This document shows, piece after piece, positions 55,519-64,000 of a stretch of DNA of 64,000 bases. Below the pieces are notes generated by a model, which ran no database searches, was not told the origin of the DNA, and saw only the letters and a program-made list of their open reading frames with translations. How positions within the stretch are numbered: position 1 is the first letter of the stretch; every line of letters starts with the position of its first letter. The DNA is taken from contig CM022301.1 of the NCBI GenBank assembly GCA_011799875.1, positions 209,705,888 through 209,769,887 of the forward strand. The letters run 5' to 3'. The translations under genes and the position numbers were made by a program. This DNA comes from Thinopyrum elongatum. Its lineage: Eukaryota > Streptophyta > Magnoliopsida > Poales > Poaceae.

Positions 55519-56607
55519 CTGGCTCCTAGGATCCATAAAAAAATCGCAATAACTGGAAAGAAAGAAGGAAGGGGGAAAAGGGGGAGCAAAGCAACCATGA
55601 GTACTCATCCAAAGTACTCGCAAGCATCAGATCTAGACTAAGTATGCATTGGTATCAAAGGAAGGGATGTATCTGTGGACTATACTGCAGAATGCCAGAA
55701 TAGAGGGGAAAGCCTAGCCTATCGAAGACTAGCATCTCCAAGCATCTTGCATCATTTAGAAGAGTATAGCATATCAGTTTATAATTAACAAGCATGTTTT
55801 AGCATTAACGCCCAGAGATCCTTCCTCGACTCCCTGCGAGAAAGCAATCCCGGAGCCACATATCCATCTCATATCTCAAGTATCCATTTCTAGTTGTAAT
55901 AGATCGGGATACAACTCCGAGCGCCCGTTACCGTGTACACGGCTATTCGAATAGATAACTTCCCTGCATGGGTGCACCACATTTCCCAACACGCTTGATT
56001 ACTCTGGCCGGACACACTTTCCTGGGTCAATGCCCGGCCTTGGAAGATCAACACGTCGCAGCCCTACCTAGGCTCAGCAGAGAGGTCCCCGCCGGTCTAC
56101 ATCCTAAGCACTTCGGGTCTTGGGCCCATCGCCCGTTGCACTCTAGGTCATTGTGAGCAGGGTGGATACTAGTGCCACCCATGTAGTGGATGGCACGATC
56201 AGACCGTGCCACAATGCTGAACTGGATGTCTCACAAAGCTTCGGCTGATACTGTGACGCCGAGTGCCCATAACTATTCTCGCGTGGTGGTTAGTGCATAT
56301 AGGCCAGTGGCCAACTCAGATCAAATACCCAAACCCTTAGTGTATTAGGAGCTCGCGGAGACGAGCATAGACTCACGATCATGTGAACCCGTCGTCCCAT
56401 CTCGAGGAAATACGGCAAGGGCTAGCCCAGCCCACTCGGGGGCGGCCAGCCTGCCTGGCCGTGCCTCGTAATATTCTCGCAGGTGCTCTTCGGGCCCGCC
56501 CGACTTTCACATCAACTCGCGGGTACCCCTCAGGGCCGACCTGACTTCAATAATGGTCTCAAGTAAAGTCCAGGTAACTGGGTGTCCATAACATCAAGGG
56601 GGAATCC

Positions 56608-56807
56608 GACGAATCACCCTCGGTGGAATCCACTTGATGTAATCGTCAAAGTGAACATAGGAGGAATCGCCCTCGAGGTTCACACTTGAGGTGTTGCACG
56701 ACAGAGTCGTATCGGAAGTGGTGAAGGAGGAATCACCCTTGATGACCACGACCGAATAGCTACACTACAGAGTTATCATCAGGAGTGTGTTATGAGGTAT
56801 CACCCTC
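56608..56807 (-). repeat. Palindrome array in the deletion derivative's 3' LTR
   Basis: Four copies on the minus strand at 56794-56807, 56727-56740, 56661-56674 and 56608-56621. One is exact, three have one mismatch each. Confidence 0.88.
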
Positions 56808-57124
56808 GGCACTCGATAGTAGCTCTGCATAGTCGAGCAACAAAAGGGGGGTGAGGTGATGTGTCGGGGTCTGGACGTCGATCACGTTGATCGAGTCATC
56901 GGTCATCAAGCCGAGGCAACTGGGACAAGGTGAGGGGTCACTAGTGGATCACTAACCAACCTATACTAAGCAGTTTAGGATAAGCAGGTAAGGTACAACA
57001 ATAGGTTACAAAAGCAGGCTATGCATCAGATATAGGAGCAATCAATAACAGTAGCAAAATCTAATGCAAGCATGAGAGAGAATAGAATGGGCGATATCGG
57101 AATGATCAAGGGGGGTTTGCTTGC

Positions 57125-57202
57125 CTGGAAGCTCTCCTGAAAGGGAAGAAGGGTCGCCGGTGACGTAGTCGATTACAGGGGCATTAGCAGCGGTCTTGGG
57201 GA
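57125..57202 (-). CDS. Acidic exon-like segment, third subfamily (3' LTR)
   Basis: 78 nt after CTCCGGTAG, ending CCAG|GCAAGC; open and in phase (PVIDYVTGDPSSL). Confidence 0.35.
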
Positions 57203-59580
57203 CTACCGGAGAAGAAAAGGGGGAAGAAACAGTAAATACAAAGCACATAGATGCATGACATGACTACAGGCAGATCTAGGGGTGTTCTAAACAGTGTTAC
57301 TCGATACTGACGAAGGGGGATAACATCCGGGAAAGTTTTCCCAACGTCTGGCATTTTTGGATAGATGAAACGAAGGGGGGCGGTTGCATGTTCGCTATGC
57401 TAGGGGCATGTGACAGACGAACGGAGGGCGTATTCGGATTCTTCATATTTTTCTGAGGAACTTTCATGTATAAAACTTTTTCATCCGAGTTACGGATTAT
57501 TTTATATGATTTTTCAAAGTTTTAACAATATTCTAAAATTATTAGTAATTATTAAATTCGACAGAAAATGAATAATGATGTCATCATGAGGTCAGAGTGA
57601 TGTCACCAGTCAACTTTGACCTGTTGAGCAGTCAAACTGACACGTGGGTCCAACTGTCATAGACTAGGTTTAGTTAAATAGATCTAATTAGACTAATTAT
57701 GTAATTAGTTAATTAAACAAACTTAATTAAGCTAATTGATTAATTAATTACTATTAATATTGTTTTTGTTTTTATATATTTTTATTTATTTTTGAACAAA
57801 ACAGGGGGGTGTGGCCCCGGCTGCCATAGGCCCAAGTGGCCTAACGGGGCGGGTTATCGGGCGCGTGGGTGCGGGCGCCCGTGCCCGAGGCCACTAGGGG
57901 CAGTGAGCACTCGGGCGCCCAGGAGGGTGCGCACCGGCGGAGCAGGGGCGGGCACGTGGCCGGCGAAGGCGGCGGAGCAGTTGCGGGCCATGGGCGAGGA
58001 GCACGACCGGCGGGTGGAGGCGGGCACGGCGGCCGGAGGCGGCGGGGCGAGCGGGCAGTAGCGAGCATGGCGCTTGCAGTAGCCGGCAGCAGGGGAGCGC
58101 AGGCGGCCTAGGTAGTAGGCGCGGGCAACAGACGCAGTAGACGGGGGCGGTGCCGGGCAGGCGACGCCGCCGGGCGGCGCGGGCGGAGGCGGGGCGAGCT
58201 GGGGCAGGGGGCCGCGCGGTGCAGGGTGGCCGGCGATCGCAGCCGGCTGCGGTGGTGGCTGGCGAACGACGGCATGCAGTGGGTAGCACGGGGGCGCGCG
58301 AGAGGTGGCGGCTGCAGGCAGCAGCGAGGAGCAGGGGCGCGGCGAGAGCATGCCCTGGAGAGGCCTTGGGCATGGGCGGAGCACGGCGGGTAGCGGCTGG
58401 GGTGCTCCAGCGGGCGCGCGCAGAAGGCGTCGGCGGACAGGGCCCGGGAGCACAAGGAGGCAGCGGGGCGGGGGTAGGCGCGGCTAGCGGAGGGCACGGG
58501 CCAGCGCAGCCGGGCACGGCGGAGCATGGGGACGAGGAAAGCCGAGCTACAGGCAGACACGAGCTCAGGCCACCAGGCACAGGCGTCAGCGGCTGGGTGC
58601 GGGTGAAGCGGCGGTAGTAGAAGAGCGCGGGCGAGGCGACGCGCACGCGCGGTGGTGCAGAGGAGCGCGACCAAGCGAGGCCAGAGGTGCGCGGGAACGC
58701 GACGGCGATAGCGGTGAGCGAGTGCAGAGAGAGAGGGTGGAAGAGGGGGTGCTCACCCCAGCTGCTGGGGTACTGGGCGGCGATGCTCGGTGGAGCTCGT
58801 CGGGGGGGAGGCCGGGGACGACGAGGCGACGGGGAGGCGGTCCGGTGCGGTGGCGTCTTCGGGCGCGCCATCGAAGGGCGACCAGAGGGTAAAAGGGGAC
58901 GGGGGCGTGAGGGAGGGAGGGAGGAGAGGAGGGGAACTCGGATTCCAGGGAGGGGGTTGGGGTCTTATAGACGAGGGGGAAGGCCGTGGATGGCCGGCAC
59001 CTGGCCAGGGCGCCATGGATGGCCTCCACGATCCCCCTCTCGTGAACAGGAGGAGGAGGGAGGGGTATGTGGGCCGGCCTGGTCGGCTGTGGCCAACTGG
59101 GCCACGAGGCCCACTAGGGGGAGGGGGTTTTCCTTTATTTTCTTGTTTCGTTTTTCTTTTTGTTTATTTTATTTTTTATTTAATCTCCACATTATTTTAG
59201 TTTAATTAAAATACAAAAGTAGTTTCTAAATTAGTATTACTATTTATACCTCTGCCACAAAAAGTTTGGTACTCAAATAAATTAGTTTGATATTTTAGAA
59301 ATTATAAAAGGCATTTATATAATTGTTTAAGCCACTATTTTAATTATTTTTGAGCACTTAAACATTTTATAAAAATTTGGTTTCTTCACCAATAATACTT
59401 ATGAATTATTTGCCATAGTTTGCACATTTTAGTTTCGACATTATGAAAACTTTAAAATTTGACTTTAATTTAAATTTGAATTCGAACCGATTTGAATCTA
59501 AGCGAGATTAGGGACAGTAACAGTGGTGACGTGGCCTCATTAATAGAGGATTACTGTAGCTTAATTATCCGGGCGTTACA

Positions 59581-59593
59581 AATCTCCTCCACT
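59581..59593 (-). other. Polypurine tract of the deletion derivative
   Basis: Minus strand AGTGGAGGAGATT directly against the 3' LTR; identical to 44081-44093. Confidence 0.92.
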
Positions 59594-60497
59594 ACAAGAA
59601 ATCTTGTCCCGAGATTTTAGGAGGTAGAAGGAGACAAAACAGGGTATTCATCTCGAAGACGATCCTCGCGTTCGCAAGTGGCTTCATCTTCGGGAGGTTT
59701 TGACCACTGAACTTTAAGGAATTTGATAGTCCTCTGACGGGTGCGATGTTCAGCTTGATCGAGAACGCGGAACGAAAAGATACTTCAGACTTCGATGTCG
59801 CGCTTTCAATTCTCACAAAAGGAGAAGCGCTTCACGCATTCAAGGAATAAATCCGTGCTTCAGCATTCCGAACAAGATGAGCATGGTAGCTTACTATCTC
59901 ACTTGAAGGATGTAGTAGATGGACGGTTTTAGTGGCGCAAATGATAGAAGCGGTATGTGTTTTCAACCATTCCATTCCTAGAATGAGGTCAATATTGGAT
60001 GACTTCAAAACAATGGGGGGAAACATGGAATTCCAACCCTTCAAGTTCAACGGGGACGTTGTGACTAACCATGGTGGTTCGACATTGGCCCACAGAATGC
60101 TGCATGGAATTTCGGCCAAGTGATGGCGGTTCCAACAGGTAAGGAACGCCTCTGGCTATCCCACCATTGAACATCGGGGCCTTTCAGGTAATAATCCGCG
60201 AAGGTGACATAGTTGGCAGGGGCTACATCAGCAGACTTCAACTCGAAAGTGATGTCACAAAGCCCGCTATCAACATCAAGTGGCTGAGTTGAGTTGTGGT
60301 AGATGACAGGGTTGAGACACGCAAAGTCTTGCAGTGTTACTGGGGTTGGCTGTTGATTCATATTGGGGCGCGGAAACTGAGCCATGACTCCTTCCATGAG
60401 CTGTCGATTCAGCATCAAACTGTTGTATCATTTTGGCCATGTGTTCGGGAGGTGCTGGATTGTCGCCACCACGGTCACGACCAGTGGGTCTAACCAT
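59594..60497 (-). pseudogene. Gag, protease and chromodomain-tail remnants joined by two deletions
   Basis: The gag ATG is at 60497. It opens MVRPTGRDRGG with a frameshift near 60420, then the capsid motif YYLKGPDVQWW up to about 60095. There the sequence jumps to the middle of the protease domain (ILGMEWLKTH at about 59985), dropping about 0.77 kb present in the complete element. A second jump near 59765-59825 goes from the end of the protease region to the integrase tail (FRVLDQAEHRTR and the chromodomain-like end), dropping about 2.7 kb with reverse transcriptase, RNase H and integrase. No functional protein can result. Confidence 0.85.
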
Positions 60498-61113
60498 CCT
60501 GCTTAAATGCAACAGGGGGTAGTTTAGCAAGGGGTGGAGCAAGTGTAAGGAGTCATTCATGATGTAACTTGAACAATGAGCAAAGGCACAGTATGTACGA
60601 GGCAGTAGTCATTAAAGACATACCGATACACATATAGAGCCAATTACAGGCTGTTAGTACGAGTTCGGACAAGAGAACACCCTAGACATACTAGGCGGCC
60701 CACATGCACGCGATGGAGGGATACATCAACTGGACATAGCAAAGGCTACATCAACGTCGGAGAAAACCACTAGAGTGAGGGATTTGCAAGTGACGACGCA
60801 GGGTGCCCTCGATAAGAGGATCCTACGGTCAGTGAATATTGTGAAGCAGACCTTGGCCCTCAATTCGAGAAAGGGGTATTACAAACCACCGGGTGGATGT
60901 GATAACGAGATCCTAATGTTAGATTTAGCAAAATCATTTAACCCGAATAGAAGAGAGTTCAGAGTCCCAGAGTATAGACGAGGAATACAAGATACTAATA
61001 CCACCCAATGGCGACGTGGGCCCGTAAGCCACACAGCCATGTTAGTAAAATAGTTTTTCATGCACTAGACTCAACTACGGACAAGGAGTTGGAAAGGGGG
61101 CTTCCTACAGGCA
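60498..61113 (-). other. 5' leader of the deletion derivative
   Basis: Homologous to the leader of the complete element in its part next to the primer site. Retained in full, as expected if it carries packaging signals. No ORF of note. Confidence 0.6.
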
Positions 61114-61129
61114 CTCGGCTCTGATACCA
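61114..61129 (-). other. Primer-binding site, tRNA-iMet type
   Basis: Minus strand TGGTATCAGAGCCGAG, 3 nt from the 5' LTR. Confidence 0.92.
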
Positions 61130-61359
61130 ACTTGTGACGCCCCTGATTCAATCGTACACTAATCATACACGCAAATGTGTATGATCAAGATCAGGGACTC
61201 GTGGGAAGATATCACAACACAACTCTAGACACAAATTGATAATAAATGCTTCATATTACAAGCCAGGGGCCGCAAGGGCTCGAATACAGAAGCTCGAATA
61301 CAAACGAGTCAGCGGAAGCAACAATATCTGAGTATAGACATAAGTTAAACAAGACTGCC

Positions 61360-61499
61360 TTAAGAAGGCAAGCACAAAGCAACAACGATCGAAGAGGCAA
61401 GGCCTCCTGCATGGGACCTCCTAACTACTAATGGTCGTCGAACGGTCTTCATGTAGTAGTAGGCACCATCGGGGTAGTTGTATGCGTCGGTAGTGGCAT
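61360..61499 (-). CDS. Tyrosine-rich exon-like segment, third subfamily (5' LTR)
   Basis: Same span and stop position as 55379-55518, no internal stop; contains NYPDGAYYYM. Confidence 0.33.
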
Positions 61500-62598
61500 C
61501 TGGCTCATGGGATCCATCAAAAGATCACAACAACCGGAAAGAAAGAAGGAAGGGGGAAAAGAGGAGCAAAGCAACCATGAGTACTCATCCAAAGTACTCG
61601 TAAGCATCAGATCTAGACTAAGTATGCATTGGTATCAAAGGAAGGGATGTATCTGTGGACTATACTGCAGAATGCCAGAATAGAGGGGAAGGCCTAGCCT
61701 ATCGAAGACTAGCATCTTCAAGGATCTCCAAGCATCTTGCAGCATTTAGAAGAGTATAGCATAGCAGTTTATAATTAACAAGCATGTTGTAGCATTAACG
61801 CCCAGAGATCCTTCCTCGACTCCCTGCGAGAAAGCAATCCCGGAGCCACATATCCATCTCATATCTCAAGTATCCATTTCTAGTTGTAATAGATCGGGAT
61901 ACAACTCCGAGCGTCCGTTACCGTGGACAAGGCTATTCGAATAGATAACTTCTCTGCAGGGGTGCACCACATCTCCCAACACGCTTGATTACTCTGGCCG
62001 GACACACTTTCCTGGGTTAATGCCCAGCCTCGGAAGATCAACACGTCACAGCCCTACCTAGCCTCAGCAGAGAGGTCCCCACCGGTCTACATCCTAAGCA
62101 CTCCGGGGTCTTGGGCCCATCGCCCGTTGCACTCCAGGTCGTTGCGAGCAGGGTGGATACCAGTACCACCCGTGTAGTGGATGGCACGATCCGACCATGC
62201 CACAATGCTAAACTGGACGTCTAACAAAGCTTTGGCTGATACTGCAACGCCGAGTGCCCATAACTGTTCCTGCGTGGTGGTTAGTGCGTAAAGGCCAGTG
62301 GCCAACTCAGATCAAATACCCAAACCCTTGATGTATTTGGAGCTCATGGAGACGGGCAGAGACTCACGATCATGTGACCCCGTCGCCCTGTCTCGAGGAA
62401 ATACAACAAGGGCTAGCCCAGCCCACTCGAGGGCGGCCTGCCTGCCCGGCCATGCCTCGTAATTATCTCGCGGGTGCTCTCCGGGCCCGCCCGACTTTCA
62501 CATCAACTCGCGGGTACCCCTCAGGGACGACCCGATTTCAACAATGGTCTCAAGTAAAGTCCAGGTAACTATGTGTCCATAACATCAAGGGGGAATCC

Positions 62599-62798
62599 GA
62601 GGAATCACCCTCGATGGAATCCACTTGATGTAATCATCAAGGTGAACATAGGAGGAATCACCCTTGAGGTTCACACTTGAGGTGTTGCACGACAGAGTCG
62701 TATAGGGAGTGGTGAAGGAGGAGTCACCCTCGATGAGCACGACCGAATAGCTACACTACAGAGTTATCATCAGGAGTGCGTTATGAGGTATCACCCTC
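62599..62798 (-). repeat. Palindrome array in the deletion derivative's 5' LTR
   Basis: Copies at 62785-62798, 62718-62731, 62652-62665 and 62599-62612 on the minus strand; two exact, two with a single mismatch. Confidence 0.88.
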
Positions 62799-63115
62799 GG
62801 CACTCGATAGTAGCTCTGCATAGTCGAGCAACAAAAGGGGGGTGAGGTGATGTGTCGGGGTCTGGACGTCGATCATGTTGATCGAGTCATCGGTCATCAA
62901 GCCGAGGCAACTGGGACAAGGTGAGGGGTCACCGGTGGATCACTAACGAACCTATACTAAGCAGTTTAGGATAGGCAGGTAAGGTACAACAGCAGGTTAC
63001 AAAAGCAGGCTATGCATCAGATATAGGAGCAATCAATAACAGTAGCAAAATCTAATGCAAGCATGAGAGAGAATAGAATGGGCGATATCGGAATGATCAA
63101 GGGGGGTTTGCTTGC

Positions 63116-63193
63116 CTGGAAGCTCTGCTGAAAGGGAAGAAGGGTCGTCAGCGACGTAGTCGATCACAGGGGCATCAACAGCGGACTTGGGGT
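63116..63193 (-). CDS. Acidic exon-like segment, third subfamily (5' LTR)
   Basis: 78 nt after CTCCGGTAG, ending CCAG|GCAAGC; open and in phase (PVIDYVADDPSSL). The pyrimidine tract before it is one nt shorter than in the other LTR, so frame is kept only downstream of the AG. Confidence 0.35.
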
Positions 63194-64000
63194 CTACCGG
63201 AGAAGAAAAGGGGGAGAAACAGTAAATACAAAGCACATAGATGCATGACATGACTACATGCAGAGCTAGGGGTGTTCTAACGCAATGTTACTCGATAGCA
63301 ACGAAGGGGGATAACATCCAGGAAAGTGTTCCCGAAGTCTGCCATTTTCGAACAGATGAAATGGAGGGGGACGATTTCATGTTCGCTATGCTTGGGGCAT
63401 GTGACAGACGAACGGAGGGCGTACTCGGATTCGTCATATTTTTCTGAGCAACTTTCATGTATAAAACTTTTTCATCCGAGTTACGGATTATTTTATATGT
63501 TTTTTCAAAGTTTTAACAATATTCTGAAATTATTAGTAATTATTAAATTCGACAGAAAATGAATAATGATGTCAGCATGAGGTCAGAGTGATGTCAGTAG
63601 TCAACTTTGACCTGTTGACCAGTCAAACTGACAGGTGGGTCCTACTGTCATAGACTAGGTTTAGTTAAACAGATATAATTAGACTATTTATGTAATTAGT
63701 TAATTAAACAAACTTAATTAAGCTAATTAATTAATTACTATTAATATTATTTATATATATATATATATATTTATTCTTTTTTAAAAACAAAACAGGGGAG
63801 TGTGGGCCCCGGCTGCCATAGGCCCAAGTGGCCTAACGGGGCGGGTTACCGGGTGCGTGGGTGCGGGCGCCCGTGCCCGAGGCCACTAGGGGCGGCGAGC
63901 ACTCGGGCACCCAGGAGGGTGCGCGCCGGAGGAGCAAGGACGGGCGCGCGGCCGGCGGAGGCGGCGGAGCAGCTGCGGGCCATGGGCGGGGAGCACGGCC

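Larger units (their letters stand above)
55153..59580 (-). repeat. 3' LTR of the deletion derivative (4,428 bp)
   Basis: On the minus strand from TGTAACGCCCGG to GGGGCGTCACA. The parts near the ends and the palindrome-array region are alignable with the LTRs at 35035 and 44094; the G/C-rich block (57790-59110) is not. ORFs up to 325 codons in that block, on both strands, have no domain. Confidence 0.92.
55153..64000 (-). mobile_element. Tekay-type deletion derivative, minus strand, runs off the right edge
   Basis: 3' LTR 55153-59580, internal region only 1,552 bp (59581-61132), 5' LTR from 61133 on. Polypurine tract and primer site are intact. Compared with the complete element, the inside keeps the first ~115 gag residues, a piece of protease and the chromodomain tail, with everything else removed by two deletions. 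Left flanking bases ACTAC (55148-55152) should recur after the right LTR. It could move only with help from a complete relative. Confidence 0.9.
61133..64000 (-). repeat. 5' LTR of the deletion derivative (cut by the window edge)
   Basis: Begins TGTGACGCCCCTG on the plus strand and aligns with 55153-58020. A (TA)n tract at about 63751-63770 is absent from the other LTR. Confidence 0.92.

Noticed and set aside
57854..59205. Long ORFs (325, 199, 188, 172, 155 codons) on both strands
   Set aside because: Same reason: stop-poor G/C-rich LTR sequence without domain or cross-copy conservation.
63751..63770. (TA)n tract as a possible origin or matrix-attachment site
   Set aside because: A simple microsatellite present in one LTR copy only; nothing else supports a function.
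1..64000. Host protein-coding gene, tRNA, rRNA or CRISPR array
   Set aside because: I looked for non-transposon domains, tRNA-like folds near CCA ends, conserved rRNA segments and regularly spaced repeats; the tRNA-like hits are retrotransposon primer sites and all larger ORFs belong to mobile elements.

Overview
This window is plant DNA from a large, repeat-filled grass genome. A Triticeae source (wheat, Aegilops, barley or rye) fits best: at 5434-7144 there is a textbook BARE1/WIS/Angela LTR, and several LTRs are of the Sabrina/WHAM/Fatima kind seen in that tribe. I find no host gene, rRNA, tRNA or CRISPR array. Almost every base belongs to transposable elements inserted into one another. 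Family names come from recalled sequence similarity, not from a database search.

Left part (1-18335). An old minus-strand Ty3/gypsy element (gag at 1-557, a polyprotein-tail ORF at 2403-2798, a promoter-like segment at 16003-16330) was split by a 13.2-kb minus-strand Ty1/copia element (2805-16002, target-site duplication GTACT). This copia element keeps its LTRs, primer-binding site, polypurine tracts, a decayed gag and a long extra ORF, but has no protease, integrase or reverse transcriptase. A solo BARE1/WIS/Angela LTR (duplication AAAAC) sits inside it. To the right are an unassigned stretch and the 3' part of an Athila-like gypsy element.

Middle (18336-48083). A minus-strand Athila-like element has gag-protease and a second extra ORF but again no polymerase. 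Its internal region was hit by an L1-type LINE (21171-28755, 17-bp duplications). Its right-hand LTR was hit by a nearly intact plus-strand Ty3/gypsy chromovirus of the Tekay type (35035-48001). That element's 1,443-residue gag-pol frame is broken only by two nonsense codons.

Right part (48084-64000). A Sabrina/WHAM-like LTR abuts an Athila reverse-transcriptase fragment that carries an 843-bp palindromic Mutator-like foldback element. Then come three nested, incomplete insertions: a plus-strand Tekay-type LTR (50666-54093), a minus-strand Sabrina/WHAM-like LTR (54094-55152), and a minus-strand Tekay-type deletion derivative (55153 to beyond the right edge).

The most interesting signals lie inside the Tekay-type LTRs, which are about 4 kb long. 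Five LTR copies from three subfamilies share two things: a four-copy array of the hyphenated palindrome GAGGGTGATWCCTC, and a possible split small ORF whose exon-like pieces keep their reading frame while flanking tracts do not. A second theme is that the two polymerase-less elements, although unrelated, both place an extra ORF downstream of an intron-like 5' leader with a 3' splice site 7 nt before the ATG.
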